Shown here in pieces: positions 1 through 12,349 of a DNA stretch of 64,000 nucleotides (its first letter is position 1; every line of letters begins with the position of its first letter). Origin of the DNA: Cordia subcordata (Eukaryota > Streptophyta > Magnoliopsida > Boraginales > Cordiaceae); the NCBI GenBank assembly GCA_028554755.1, contig JAPTOF010000006.1, forward strand, positions 17,607,001-17,671,000, given 5' to 3'. A program made the translations under genes and the position numbers. The notes beneath the pieces were generated by a model that did not search any database, was not told the DNA's origin, and saw only the letters and a list, made by a program, of their open reading frames with translations.

Positions 1-1210
1 AAAATCGAGGAGTTTATCTTCAACGATGTTAAAATTAGACTTATTTTTGGTAGGAAATTCGCTTTGTCTTGTTTGAACAAAACCTTATGTAAATTGTGGA
101 GAATAGATGATAGACTTGTATAGGGCTTTCCATGTTTTGCTCTTTTTTCACATTGTACTTGTATATATCTTTCATTTATGAAAATCCTCACTTACTCCGT
201 AAAGACTGGAACATGGTCATCACGTCTTGAGTTACTATAGAATCATCTTTTACCATTCTTGGCAGAATGTTTGTCTTGATAAAATTTAGAAGCACTCTTT
301 TTTTCATGGGTAATTGAATACCTTCTAGAAACTCCTTGTGTTGTTTTACCCTTACTTCTTCCCAAAAGTAATTAAGCACTTGTTCTTGAAATGCTTTGTT
401 GATTCCTTGCAACCAACCTTTAGTATTATGGGCTTTAAAACAACTCTTAGGCATTGGCAAACTAAATGTTTCTACAATCTCTTTCTCAATTGTGCAAACA
501 GTTCTATTGGATATGTTAGTACAATATCCAACATTTCTCTCATTGGTGTAAGTCACTTGATAATTGGCATCATGTACGAAGGATGTATAAACAATTTTAG
601 TTTGAGTACAAAAAGGTAACCAACCTTGATAATCAAGCATTGCGATGTCCTAAAGTTCCTCCAATGTCAATATCCTTTGAGTGATAATTTTGTGCTTGTT
701 ATATCTTGAGATTCTTCTCGGGGAATGGTTTGGGACTATTCTTCATAACACTTCACTTCTTTCGCTTAACTCCACTTCAAGATGCCTCTCTTGCCATTAA
801 TTTCAAGAAATTTGATTGTAGAAAGGGTGTTTTTAAAGTGAATTTGATGGTTTACATAAAAGATCGAAGTTTAATTGGTGAAAATTTGAGTTTTGAGAAA
901 ATAGTTTTTTTAGGGAAGAGAATTGGTAAAAAATGGAAAATATTTGAAAAGCAACCCTATTTTACCTTTGTACGACATCAGGTCCGGTTGCCCAACATGA
1001 TGTCTTACCTCACCCAGATGAAAGTAATCTTGCCCGATAGTGCACCCCTTTCCATAGTCTAATCTGGCTTATTTGGTCACTCAATAAGGTTTAGGGATTC
1101 CTTGGTGGTGAGCAAAACAAAATTTCAGAACTTTCTTAAATACAAATGCAATGTAGTCACACAAACTCACTCCAAACTACATAGTTTCACTTCAAATCAT
1201 TAGAACTCAT
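1..1210. other. Unassigned sequence left of the Copia relic
   Basis: No recognised gene. The minus strand has an open frame at 188-640 (listed separately). The stretch about 960-1210 lies just downstream, in element sense, of the Copia RNase H relic at 1211-1440, so part of it may be the 3' non-coding tail of that relic. No LTR boundary or polypurine tract was found here. Confidence 0.4.
188..640 (-). CDS. Unrecognised 150-codon open frame, possibly repeat-derived
   Basis: An uninterrupted 150-codon minus-strand frame opening with MLDYQGWLPF and rich in aromatic and charged residues. I recognise no domain, signal peptide or membrane segment. It lies about 570 bp downstream, in minus-strand sense, of a Copia RNase H relic, where some plant Copia lineages carry an extra ORF; that link is positional inference only. 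It may equally be a chance frame or a decayed host exon. No promoter or poly(A) signal was assigned. Confidence 0.2.
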   Translation of the reverse strand: MLDYQGWLPFCTQTKIVYTSFVHDANYQVTYTNERNVGYCTNISNRTVCTIEKEIVETFSLPMPKSCFKAHNTKGWLQGINKAFQEQVLNYFWEEVRVKQHKEFLEGIQLPMKKRVLLNFIKTNILPRMVKDDSIVTQDVMTMFQSLRSK

Positions 1211-1440
1211 TCATGACACATACACATCACTCAATAACACATACACTGTCACATATAAGTATAAAAAAATATTGAGTTCAAGAATTCGCAAATTCCTTCT
1301 AATCATGCAAAATCTTTTTTCATGCAAAAGTTTAGTAAAAATATCAGCCAATTGACATCTCGTACAACAAATTTGAAGTTCTGTATCAAAAAATTCATGA
1401 GATATATTACCTTTAATCACATGATTACATATAAAATGAG
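1211..1440 (-). pseudogene. Copia RNase H C-terminal relic (left piece)
   Basis: The minus strand reads through the end of a Ty1/copia ribonuclease H: HFICNHVIKGNISHEF, then QLADIFTKLLHEKRF, then a short RRNLRIL tail. This matches the family pattern of HHFIRDHV..KG, QLADIFTKPL, ERF and RRELGI. RNase H removes the RNA strand during reverse transcription. The copy is a fragment: it stops at 1440 because an LTR element inserted at CTATA (1441-1445), and the reading appears to resume at 12675. No intact pol remains. Confidence 0.75.
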
Positions 1441-1445
1441 CTATA
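1441..1445. other. Target-site duplication CTATA, left copy
   Basis: CTATA directly precedes the terminal TG of the outer solo LTR and is repeated after its terminal CA at 12670-12674. The match across an 11-kb gap shows both LTR pieces come from one insertion. Confidence 0.85.
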
Positions 1446-2818
1446 TGATCATTGACTAGTTATGTGTGAAAATGAAGTGCAAACTAATAACTAAGTCTTA
1501 ACCCACAAGTGCATGGATGAGAAATAGTATAGCATGTGCAAGTACGGGATCGACTCCACATGGAGGCTCCTTAGTTTGGTCTCTACGTGCTTGTGCGTTT
1601 AAAGAGAAGCTATGTGCATGTATGTGTTTTGTTAGGATGGAAGGGAGCTTAAAAAGACGAAAAATAAACCTGAACTACTAAACTAGGAGGAACAAAAGAT
1701 ATTTAGGGCGATTATGTGTTGCAAATAGACTTGAGCTATGCCATTGATTTAGGTCTATCTATGCTTTGATTGCTCTATAGAGGACCTTAACTAATTAACC
1801 TTATTATCTTCCAATTACAGGTGGACTCCTATCCCTAAGTGACGTCTCTTAATAGTATAGGATTCTCCCAGTGAACTTTCGGACTTAACTAAGTCATCTT
1901 ATCAGGTCTTACCAACTAACCTTATTATTCTCTAGGCCTTAGTGAAATTCTATCCCTAAGTGATGTCTCTTTAGACTATAGTGTTGTCTTTATGACCTTT
2001 GGTTTTTGGGCTTAGCTAGTTAGGTACTAGGTAATGTTAATTAGGTATAATCCTTTTGGTTAACTCATTACCTCGTTTTAAAGCTAAGAACTAAGCCATT
2101 TAGGATCGACTAGATAGTTAGAAGTCTATAAACCGGGTTTAAAGCTAAAGACAACTCAACCTAGTTTAAACATATATTAAGAACCACCAATCAAACATGA
2201 CAATAGTAAGAATATAAGTATTTAATGCACAAATTATACATGCATCATCATTGCAGCATTTTATCAAACACATAGGCATATCTGATTATCAAACACATAG
2301 ACATGTTTGAATCAAGGCATGTAACAATATAAAAAAGCGCGTATTAAGAGCCATAGTGGAGTATAAATCAATTATTCAAAAGCCTTAATCTAATTTACAG
2401 CAACAATCACACTAAGATCTAACCTAATCAAACATTATATTTACAAGAAAAAGAGAAAGAACAAAGAGAACTTCCCTAATCTTGCTTCTAATCCAAAGCT
2501 AATCTCTTCTAATCCTTATTACAAGCTTTAATCCATGCTTGGTATGGTGTGTGGATGGTGTATTGGGGTGTTGGTGAAGTGGGGAAAATTGTTAGGGTTT
2601 ATAGGATTTTTATTTCTAAAGTTCCTCCCCTAACTTTGAGCTAAAACGTGCTATTTGTAGCCTCTCCAATGCCACTACTAGTCCACCCGGTCGATCAATC
2701 AATACCTTCTTGATGCTCGACTGGTAACAATGTTGAGCTCTTTGGTCTTACTGGTCAACAAAGCCAGTCGACTGGCTCCTTCACTTCACTCGATCGGTAA
2801 AATTTTCATCATTCTATT
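1446..2818 (-). mobile_element. Outer solo LTR, left piece (interrupted)
   Basis: The LTR begins TGATCATTGACTAG and carries the motif shared by all gypsy-type LTRs here: a hundred or so bases in, a 'cccacaagtgcatgg', 'gcaagtacgggatcga' and 'ggaggct' series. It is interrupted at 2818 by the full element at 2819-12344 and resumes at 12350. Without the insert it is about 1.69 kb. No internal region or second LTR is present, so it is a solo LTR. Orientation follows its similarity to the LTRs of the minus-strand element inside it. Confidence 0.8.
2814..2818. other. Target-site duplication CTATT, left copy
   Basis: CTATT precedes the left LTR at 2819 and follows the right LTR at 12345-12349, a perfect 5-bp duplication defining the insertion of the gag-protease element. 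Confidence 0.9.
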
Positions 2819-4445
2819 TGATGTGCTTTCCAAGTTAAAACACACACAAGCATATGGGACCTTGTAGTCTAGGGCATAAGTACGGGGATCATCTTCCTCA
2901 GGGAGGCTACTTAAGTATGGTTCCTATATGTATATGTGCCCTACAATGAGCTACATGAGATTCTACCTACGATTTTTTTGGTCTTTTAGGATTGATTAAA
3001 GCTCTAATGAAGTAAACTAAAGTAAAAGTAAACCTAACTAATGGGCGACGGAATAATAAACAAGCTATAGAAAGGGAAAAAACAACTAGATTTGAGGGAA
3101 CTTAAGGGTGATTGCTCCTTTTGAATGAGTTTAGATTCCTATGCTTGTTTTGATCATATGATGGTCTAGATACTCTAATGGCAGGCTTAGTTTACTAGCC
3201 TTATTACCAATAACTATCGGTGCAGCCCTATCCCTAACTGGGCATAATTAGACGTATAGGTTTGTCCTAACTAGCTATAGCTTTCGGGTCTAGTTTTTGA
3301 GTCTTTGAGGTTTGATTAATTGCCTAATTGGGAGCCTAATCTTTTGGCTTTATTTCAAACTAGAGGTTAGGTCACCTAGGTCAATCAAGTGATAGTAGGT
3401 ACCTTTTTTACTGTGTTTCATGCTAGAGGTGATTACCTACCATATTAAATCATTAAGAACTCAATTAGTCAACCTAAACGTAGTTGCAAGTAGGGTTCAT
3501 GCCATTATCATTGATTAATACTAAGGTGAAGCCACTACTATTAGCATCTAAGCACAAATTAGCACATGCAAATCATTGAGGCAATTCATCAAACACATAG
3601 ACATGTTCAATTCAGAACCATGGAAATATAAGAAAAAAGCACGTTATTCAACATCAAAAATCTCAAAACAAGTGTTAAAATCATTAACCCATTATAAAAG
3701 TAACAGTCAACCCTAAATTGAAGCTAATCTAATTTAGTATAAACAGGAATAAAGAGAAGTATGAAAAGCTCCCTTATATCCTTGCTTATTTGATAGCAAC
3801 CCCTTGAAATTGCCTTCCAAATCCAATTGTAATCCATAATCCAAGCTTGTTTCTAGGTGTTTAATGGTGTGGGAATAAGTGTGTGAGGTAGGTGTGTGAT
3901 GGGATTAGGGTTTGTTGAAGTGCATATTAAGGAATGAATGAAAAACACCCCCAAAAATGAACACAACAGGCATTTTTTATAACTTGTGCTATAGAGGCCA
4001 GTTACCATTCGGCCAACTAGTTTTTGGCATGGGGCAATCAGTTCCTTTCTATACTTTTTGACCCCTACATAGTCATGTGCCGGTCTGCCAGTTTGGAGGA
4101 GTATATGCGACTAGTTCCTCTATTTTTTCACAACTGTGCACGGTTTGATTTAAAAGTTGACCGGTTGAATTTTTTTGCTTCTTTCTTCACTTTTCTTCAT
4201 CCAGCACTCTTTCTCCAAGCTTACATGACCCTCATAGATGATCAATGAAGCTTTAAAATTGTTCTGGTACACACCTAAAACACAAAATAATGCATTAACG
4301 AGGCATATATGCACGTACGAACTTGATATGTACAATTATCACTAGTTGTGAATAAATATCACACAAATGCATTCTAAAACCTCTAAATACCTCAAGAAAT
4401 GCAAGCAAATGCTATGCTCAATCACACATAAAACAACACACATCA
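2819..4445 (-). repeat. 3' LTR of the gag-protease element
   Basis: This 1627-bp LTR aligns over its whole length with 10729-12344. It starts TGATGTGCTTTCC and ends ACACATCA, with many scattered substitutions relative to its partner, so the insertion is not recent. Confidence 0.88.
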
Positions 4446-4455
4446 ACACCTCCAA

Positions 4456-4476
4456 ACGTTCTCCTTACTTCTCCCC
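4456..4476 (-). other. Candidate polypurine tract
   Basis: On the minus strand a purine-rich run (GGGGAGAAGTAAGGAGAA) lies about 10 bases inside the 3' LTR. In LTR retrotransposons such a tract primes plus-strand DNA synthesis. The small gap to the LTR makes the exact primer uncertain. Confidence 0.5.
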
Positions 4477-4948
4477 AAGCAAGACGAAACCTAAGTTAAT
4501 CTCAAAGTTGCTAAAAAGGGTTGCCAAATGTATTGACTTGCTATCTTTTCAATTCTGAGGGAGTATAAAGGGGTCATTCCTTTTGTAAAAAGGGATCTCC
4601 TAGCCTTGCTTAAATCCTCTCTCAAGCACAAGCGGTCTCATACCTTTTAGGAACTTTCTAAGTAGTTAAAACCACTACAGCACTTAGGATTTCAACTCAC
4701 GTACCCGGGATGTTGATACTTCGTATCCCTATCAACTAACATAGCCTCCCAATATGCAGTTAGCCCAAAGATACAAAGAAAAGAAAAATAAATCACGATG
4801 GCTCACATTTTGATGTAAGAGCCTTATTCACAACACAATGAAACAACAAAAGAGATACTAGTGTCAAATTGACATTGTATCACTTGACACTTATTCAACA
4901 TACTTCACTATTTTTCTCATTTTTTCTTTGTTGTCTTTGGGCTTTTTT
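4477..4948. other. Non-coding internal part of the gag-protease element
   Basis: AT-rich sequence between the purine tract and the nested solo LTR. I see no protein motif. Confidence 0.5.
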
Positions 4949-4953
4949 TCACT

Positions 4954-6459
4954 TGATGTGTGTCATTTGTGCACATTTGCATCTAGTTTTTGAATGCCTG
5001 TTATGGGTGTTTAGAGCTTAATTAAGTGCACTTAGTATAGAGTTTTTTGCATAACTATTAATATTTGTACATAATATATTTGGATGCACAAATTCTACAT
5101 TAAGTGTTATATTCCATGTTCTAGAAGAAGTCTGACCCAACCGATTGACCTTAAAGAGGAGCCGGCAAAGAACATAGAAATTCTTCCGGTTGATGTGGCC
5201 TCCAGAGCTGTTGATCTGCTAAGTCGACCAACAGGTCTAGAAAGCCACTTCATTTAACCAATTGAGCAAGAAAGAGAAGCCGGTCAACTAATTAGGTCGA
5301 CTGACAGAGCTCGATAACAACTATAAATAGCTTGTTTCAGCTCATTTACATGGGAGAAACTCAATTTTCAAAACCCTAATAAAACCTTAACCCTTTTCCC
5401 ATTTCACAAAACACTTGAAACCACCATCTAAACCCATACGGAGCTAGATTGAAGTATTTAACAAAGATTTGAAGGATTTGTACAGATTTGAAAGCAAGAA
5501 TTAATGAAGTTCTTTTTGTTCTCTTTCTATTTCTTGTAAATACGCTGCTCGATTAGGCTAGATCTTTGGGTGTTTATTGTTATATATTAGATTAGGGCTA
5601 TGAATAAAGGATTTGTGTATATCTTTGGCTCTTAAAACATGCTTTTTTACATAAATCTATGCCATGATTTAATATGTCTATGTATTGGAAATCAAACATG
5701 TCTATGTGTTTGTTAAAATGCCTAAGTGAATATGCATGTGTTATTTGTGCTTCAAATACTTTTATCTACTTATATGGGTGGTGAGATTGTGCTTAATTCA
5801 TGGCTTTGCTTAGTAGAGTAAGCTTTAGCTTTAGACCCAACTAATAGGTTATATGCTATGCTTAGTCGAGTTTAGGTGCTAATCCTTAGCTTTAAACCTA
5901 ACTAAGCGAATAAGTTAACCTAGACTAGAGTATTCCTCACCCATGTTAGTATTGGTTAATCAAGCCTTAATGTCACATAGTGTTTAGGTACTAATCCTAA
6001 GCTTTAAACCCAGCCAAGAAGATAAGTTCTAAGCACGGATTGCATAGGTTGGGAGGGATTAGGCCTTAGCTTTAAACCAAGCTAACGAGGTTGAGCTACA
6101 AGTATTGGTTAAGAGACCCCCAATTAACACAACGATACTAGAAGTCTTGAGCCATAGATAGATCTAATTTATTATCATAGCCTGAGTCTAGTTGCAATGC
6201 AATCAGCTTAGGTCCCCTTCTTCCTTGTTAGGTTTCCTTCCTTAGCTTGGAACCCTTAAGTTTCTTCTTAGTTTAGGTTCATTTCCCTTTTCTGAGCTCT
6301 CTTCACATCTTAAATATTCACACACACATATATAGCTAGTTTTAGGGACCCAAGCACATAGAGACCAAATTAAGACAACCTCCCTGTGGAAACGATACCC
6401 GCACTTGGATCTACTATACCACGTCCGTATGCTTGCGGGTGTAAAACTCAAGCACATCA
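4954..6459 (+). mobile_element. Solo LTR nested in the gag-protease element
   Basis: A 1506-bp LTR flanked by perfect TCACT duplications (4949-4953 and 6460-6464). It is in opposite orientation to its host element: its right end is the reverse complement of the start of the LTR at 21912, and their interiors align closely, so these two belong to one family. Only one LTR remains, as expected after unequal recombination removed the internal region. The interior carries four copies of a motif close to TTAGCTTTAAACC spaced by roughly 60-110 bp. Confidence 0.9.
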
Positions 6460-6464
6460 TCACT

Positions 6465-7368
6465 TTTTTTCCATTCTTTTCAATATTTTACACTTCTTTC
6501 ACATTTTTGCATTTCTCAATACATAACATAAAATAAAAGAAAAGGGGAAAAGGGCTAAGGCACATAAAAGAATCAATCAAGGAAAGGGCACTCATATTAA
6601 CAACTTTCAAAACACCTTTTCCATCTAAGTTGTGAGGCAACTACAAGGTGCATTCTTAGAATTGCTCACTCTACATAGTTTTCAAAAGGATTCTCTTTGA
6701 ATTCTCAATTTTCCTTCCACTCCATTCACTCCCCACATTACAACATCATTTTCTCTAATCAATTAAGTCAATAATAAGAGCCAACACTCTAATCAGCATA
6801 GAGATAAACGACTCTATAAAAAAAATCAAAAAAATTTTACCATTTTATGAAGATAATGCAAATCTATCCTTTATAAACATAAAAACAAGACTAAACTCCC
6901 ATACCTCCGAACCTAAACTTTGCTTATCCTCAAGAAAATAAAATAAAACCACACAACAAGCAAATAAATATCACAAAGCATGTAACAGAGGTAGGCACAG
7001 GGTAGATAAGAGGTGAACAAGCGGAGAAGGGATAGATATAAGCTTGTCTAGCATTAAACTACGTATGCCATGTTTTGATGATAGTGTCCATTAACTTCCC
7101 TTGCACCCAATTTTTCACTCAACTCGAAAAGATCTATAAACAAAATCAACAAACATAACATAAGAAGCTCACAATGGTAAGTATAAATGACATGACTTCA
7201 TGTATGGAAAGCAACAGCATGAGGGAAACAAAATGTGAAAAAGAAATGGAAAATAAAATTTACTAAAAGAAGCAAAAACAAAGAACTCATGAACTAAACT
7301 CTAACTACCAAAATTTTAGGCTGCCTCCTAGTAACGCTGGATTTTACGCCCCTTTCTGGGCGATAATG
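6465..7368. other. Non-coding internal part of the gag-protease element
   Basis: AT-rich sequence between the nested LTR and the extra open region. Near 7320-7365 is a GCTGCCTCCTAGTAACGC stretch resembling a motif frequent in the 3' internal region of Athila-like elements, cited from memory. No coding motif was seen. Confidence 0.4.
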
Positions 7369-7990
7369 TTAGGTCCAGTGATGTTTAAAGTCCATGGGCA
7401 CGTACTGCCAGATAAGCAAATCAGCAAAAAAGAATGTAGCAAATGAATGCAATAAATGAAAATAAAATAAACACCATCCATCCGACATAGTGGAGATTTG
7501 AACTAGGTCATGATGGGTGTCCTCAGATACAAGAAACGGGTTAAAAACTTGGCATCGCGTGGGACAGACTGTAAGAAATGGCACAACAATACAATCTTCT
7601 ATGCCTGGGTCGAACACATAAATCTCTTTCCTCGAATTTAATTCACTAACGACTAACTTAAAATCTAGTGGAATCCAGGGAGAAAATGAAGCATTATCCT
7701 CTATATGATCAAAAATATAGGGCATAAATATGGACTCAAAAAAAGTAGAAAGCACACTAAGTGAAAGCTTAAGACTACTTCCACCTAGGGAAGGATCTTG
7801 ATCTAGTGGTCTTACTAGATCTAAAAGTATATGAGAGAATGGAAGAGGTATTCAATTCAGAAAAAGAGATTCCAGAATTAATTAAAGCAATAATCTCATC
7901 AAGCTCACCAATATCGCCCGAGGCTAAGAGTAAATCAAAGGGCTCCTCAACATGGGATGTAGGAGTTTCTACTAAAGGAAGCACAATCAC
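7369..7990 (-). pseudogene. Extra open region downstream of protease, function unknown
   Basis: Two minus-strand frames (7990-7775 and 7755-7369) follow the protease region of the element. The first is acidic (HVEEPFDLLLASGDIGELDE), the second ends in a hydrophobic FFADLLIWQY tail. I recognise neither. In an autonomous Athila/Tat element, reverse transcriptase would follow the protease; none of its motifs occur here, so this is probably element-specific linker or decayed sequence. Confidence 0.35.
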
Positions 7991-8027
7991 TCTCTAAGTG
8001 AGTTTCACTAAAAGCCTCAAAATTCAA

Positions 8028-8690
8028 TCACTTAATGATTGTGTCAAGTTCAGCTTTATCTTTTAAGGACAAGAAAGAATCAGAGGGATCCTTAATACCA
8101 AAAGCGATAGACTTTATAAAGAAGCAATTCTCCTCATCACCCACTTTATCCTTAGTGGCAGACTCAGCACCCCTAACCTTTGCTTTCAAATTTCCAAATG
8201 TAAACTTAATGATCCCTGTTCTATAATATATCACTACATCGGTAGTCACGAAAAATGGTCTCCCTAAAAGAACAAGTGTCGTGTTCCTTTTGTCATGACC
8301 TAGACGTATGTTTAAAATAATGAAATCCACGAGATAATAGAATTCTCCAACTTTAATTGTGGCATCCTCAACTATCCCTAGAGGTCTCTTCTTACTCCTA
8401 TTGTTTAACTATAAAGCCACACTAGTAGGCTTCAACGCCCCCAAAACCCAGACATTTATACACTAAAAAAAGAATAAGATTGACACTAGATCTTAAATCA
8501 AGTCAAGCAAGGGCCATGGGGTGATCATTAATAGCATAAGAAATGGTAAAAGCTTCGAGATCACTAAGCTTAGGCAGAATGCCTATAGTGCAAATGCTAT
8601 TCACTCTCTCTATAAGTTTTACCTTCTCAAGTAAGGAGGTGGTCAGTCTCTTTCTAATACACAGATTTGTAAAGTACTTGGCATACACAG
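8028..8690 (-). pseudogene. Retroviral-type aspartic protease region, broken
   Basis: In minus sense the frame at 8688-8503 (MYAKYFTNLCIRKR.., KLSDLEAFTI) corresponds to the segment before an Athila/Tat protease. Next comes LDLRSSVNLILF, the decayed equivalent of the LDLGASINLMP active-site region, then VDFIILNIRLGHDK and LLGRPFFVTTDVVIY, matching the family pattern DFIVLDM..ILGRPFLAT. The protease would cut Gag. The reading is split by stops and at least one shift, so no functional enzyme is encoded. It follows gag directly. Confidence 0.75.
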
Positions 8691-10424
8691 TATCTTCCTA
8701 ATGGCCTTAACTAAAGGTAAAGTGACATTAGTATCCTTAAGAGCTATAAATCCTCTATTGTTTGTCATCATCCACTTTCTTTGGCCTCTCTAATGCTAAG
8801 GGAAAAGGAGCTCTAAGAGTAACATCATGGGATTCAACAACCTGTTTCCCTTTTCTGTGTGGTGTATTAACACTCATCTCCATGTGATTTCTCTTGTTCT
8901 TTTCAAAATCTCTAATTTTCTCATTAGGCATACTAGTCACTCCATTAACACATGTCGTTTTAGGCCTATCTCTACTCACTAACTCTCCCACCTAGTTATC
9001 AATGATCCTACCACTTCTTAAAGTCATGACAGCCTTAACCTATACATAGTCATTCGAAGAAGGGCTACAAGTGCTATAAGGGCCTCCAAGACTCGACTCA
9101 GTATAAACAAGTAGCTTCCCTGGGTCTTTATGATAAACTTGTTTTGCAAGATGTCTTAATTGAGTCTTTAAGTAATCAATCATGCTCTGAAACATCTATT
9201 GTTGGGCCTATATCATCTCAGCAAGTAAATTAAACCTATGATCAACTATAGGCTAAACGGTGGAGTAGAACTAACAGGAATAGACTGGAATGACTACTGT
9301 GAAGAACTATGATACCTAAGCTCATAAACTACTTGATGAAATGTAAAAAGACTTGGAAGTAATGGACTAGGATGATTTTGGAATGAATAAGAATAATCCA
9401 TGTTGTTGTGACATTATACAAGCTTGGATTGATCATGCCACTCAAGCTCAGGTAGGTAAGATAAAGTAAATGAACAACCTTGGATGGCGAGAACATGCTC
9501 CAGGATAAACTCAAGAAACTGAAAAGCAAGAAAGCATGCTATAGTGGTATGACTAAACTCAGAGCATAACCCGTACACCTCTATAAGACTCGAAGAATAA
9601 AGGAAATATTCACTAGGAATAGACCCATAAGTAGATGTGGCACCTAATGACACAAACTTGTCAAACTTTCTACTAAGAGCATCTACCTTGGCAGGTAAAT
9701 CAAGTTGACCCCAAACACACTATTAAGCGTAGCACTCTTAGTTCCATTCCCAACTCTTTCTAAAATGGCATTCTGGAACAACTCCTTAGCAATATCCTCT
9801 AATTTTGACTATGCCTTCTCGGGTGTCAAATTGTAAAACCTCCCACCACTCAAAGCATTGACCATTAACCTATGGTGTAAAATCAATCCCAAACAGAAAA
9901 AGTAGAGTAATTCATACAAATCATACCCATGATAGAGGCACTGGCAACAAAACTCATTGAATCTCTCCTAAGTCTCGTAAAAGGGTTCTAACTCTCGTTG
10001 AGAAGATGTCATGATTTCGGCTTTAAGATTGGTTGTCCTATCTATAGGAAAGAATCTCTTAAGAAATTTAACCCAAAGGTCATCCCAGTTAGTGATAGAC
10101 TTATGAGGTAAGGACTTAAGCCATTGCTTAGCTTTATCTTTGAAAGAGAATGGAAATAGTCTAAGCCTAACATTCTCGAAAGAAATGTCCCTAAAATGAA
10201 TGGTAAAGCATATCTCAAGAAATGCACATGTATGCATATGGGGCCTCTCATTACTATGACCATAGAATAATGGAAGCATTTGCAAGGTCTCGGGGTCTAA
10301 TCTTTAAGGTCACATCTCCTAAGGTCGGTAGTTGAATAGGGACGTAGGGTTGATAAGTATCAGACCTAAGGTATTGCCTTAAGGTCTTGGCTCTAGGTGG
10401 AAGATCGGGATTAGGATTAGCCAT
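8691..10424 (-). pseudogene. Athila/Tat-type Gag, broken
   Basis: A plausible gag start lies at 10424 on the minus strand (MANPNPDLPPRAKTLRQYL). After a shift the frame at 10285-9968 contains RLRLFPFSFKDKAKQWLKSL, then NWDDLWVKFLKRFFP and an FYET tail. This is the core of the plant gypsy retrotransposon gag domain (LFPFSLKDKAKQWL..LP..SI..W..L...FL.KFFP). A C-terminal piece at 8991-8755 (KGKQVVES.., APFPLALE) resembles the linker into protease. Gag would form the particle around element RNA. Several stops and shifts break it. Confidence 0.8.
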
Positions 10425-10704
10425 CTATTCTAGAATGCAATATTCCTTAATTCCCCTTCCATACTTCAAGACCCAAAACTTTATTTCAACAAGCAACTAC
10501 TTACCATAAACACCTATATCCTAAGACAAACACAAAAAAAAAAAGAAGCTCAAATGGAAATATTAAACTAATCTAGTAATAACAAAACAAGTATAGGCAA
10601 CAAAGAACAAAACTAGCTATGAACATGATAAACAAATGAGGAAAGTTTATACAACACGTAACTAATGAAAAACACACAAAAACAAATAAACCAACATCTA
10701 TGCC

Positions 10705-10722
10705 TCCCCGGCAACGGAACCA
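10705..10722 (-). other. Primer binding site, tRNA-Asp type
   Basis: The minus strand reads TGGTTCCGTTGCCGGGGA, which matches the complement of the plant tRNA-Asp 3' end (TGGCGCCGTTGCCGGGGA) at 16 of 18 positions. It lies 6 bases inside the 5' LTR. tRNA-Asp priming is characteristic of Athila-type elements and fixes the element as minus-strand. Confidence 0.85.
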
Positions 10723-10728
10723 AAAACA

Positions 10729-12344
10729 TGATGTACTTTCCAAGTTAAAACACCTGCAAGTGCATGGGACCTTGTAGTCTAGGGTGAGTACGGGGCTTGT
10801 CTTTCTCAAGGAGGCTATTTAAGGGTGGTTCCTGTCGCAAGTGTGTCCTACAATGAGCTATGTGAGATTCTACCTACTATTTTTTTGGTCTTTTAGGATT
10901 GATTGGAGCTCTAATGAACTAAACTAAAGGAAAAGTAAACCTAACTAATGGGGGATGGAATGATAAACAAGCTATGAAAAGGAAAAAAACAACTAGATTT
11001 GAGGGAACTTAAGGATGATTACTCCTTTTGATCAGGTTTAGATTCCTATGCTTGTTTTGATTATTTGATGGTTTGGATACTCTAAGTGTAGGCTTAGTTC
11101 ACTAGCCTTATTACCTCTAACTGTCAATGTGACCTTATCTCTAATCAGGCGCAATTAGAAGTATAGGTTTGTCCTAACTAGCTAGAGCTTTCAGGTCTAG
11201 TTTCTAAGTCCTTATGGTGTGATTAATTACCTAATTGGGAGCCTAACCTTTTAGCTTTGTTTGAAACTAGAGGTTAGGTCACCTAGGTCAATCAAGTGAT
11301 AGTGGGTACCTTTTTAGCCACGTCTCATGCTAGAGATGATTACCTACTATATTAAACCATTAAGAACTCAATTAGCCAACCAAACTATAGTTGCAAGTAG
11401 GGTTCATACAATTAGCATGGATTAAGGCTAAGATGAAGCCAATATTATTAGCATCTAAGCATAAATTATCACATGCAAGTCATTGACATAATTCATCAAA
11501 CATATAGACATGTTCAATTCCAAGCCATGGAAATATAAGAAAAAATCATGTTATTCAACCATCAAAAATCTCAAAAAAAGTGTTAATATAATTTACTTAT
11601 TACAAAAGTAGCAATCAACCCCAATTTATAGCTAATCTAACATATGATAAACAAGAATAAAGAGAATTATGAAAAGCTCTCTCATATCATTGCTTATTTG
11701 ACAGCAAACCCTTGAAATTGCACTCTAAATCCAAGTGTAATCCCCAATCCAAGCTTGTTTCTAGGTGTTTAATGTGTGGGAATGAGTGTGTGAGGTGGGT
11801 ATGTGATAGGATTATGGTTTGGTCAAGTGGATGTTGAGGAATTAATGAAAAACGGCCCCAAAAATAAGCACAGCAGGCAAATTTTATAGCTTCAAGTGTA
11901 AAGTCTGGATCACCATCCAATTGGCTGATTCTTGGCATGGGGCGACCATTTCCTAGCTCTACTCTCAGTCCCTTACGTAGTCATATGCCAGTTTGCCGGG
12001 TTGGAGAAGTATATCAATTCACCCATTTTTTCACAATTGCGCACGGTTTGCTTCAAAAGTTGACCGGTTGAACTTCTTTGCTTCTTTCTTCACTTTTTTC
12101 ATCTGACACTCTTTCTCCAAGCTCATATCACCCTCTCGATAATCAATAAAGCTTCAAATTGTTTTGAGACACACCTAAAACACAAAATAATGCATTAATA
12201 AGGCACATATACATGTACGAACTCGATATGTACAATAATTACTAATTGTGCATTATATCACACAAATGCATTCCAAAACCTCTAAATACCTAAAGAAATG
12301 TATGGAAATGCTATGCTCAATCACACACAAAGCATCACACATCA
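10729..12344 (-). repeat. 5' LTR of the gag-protease element
   Basis: This 1616-bp LTR starts TGATGTACTTTCC and ends ACACATCA and aligns throughout with 2819-4445. It is followed by the CTATT duplication at 12345-12349. Confidence 0.88.
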
Positions 12345-12349
12345 CTATT

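Larger units (their letters stand above)
2819..12344 (-). mobile_element. Complete non-autonomous Athila/Tat-type LTR element (gag-protease only)
   Basis: A 9.5-kb element bounded by CTATT duplications, with two LTRs (2819-4445 and 10729-12344) that begin TGATGT and end CATCA. In minus-strand order it has a 5' LTR, a primer site matching tRNA-Asp, gag, an aspartic-protease region, an extra open region, a purine-rich tract and a 3' LTR. The tRNA-Asp primer and the gag signature are those of the Athila/Tat branch of Ty3/gypsy. No reverse transcriptase, RNase H or integrase motif was found in either strand, so it resembles the known TR-GAG class that depends on other elements. All frames carry stops or shifts. 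A solo LTR is nested at 4954-6459. Confidence 0.85.

Noticed and set aside
706..1062. 118-codon plus frame
   Set aside because: No recognised motif; next to a Copia relic of opposite orientation and likely a chance frame.
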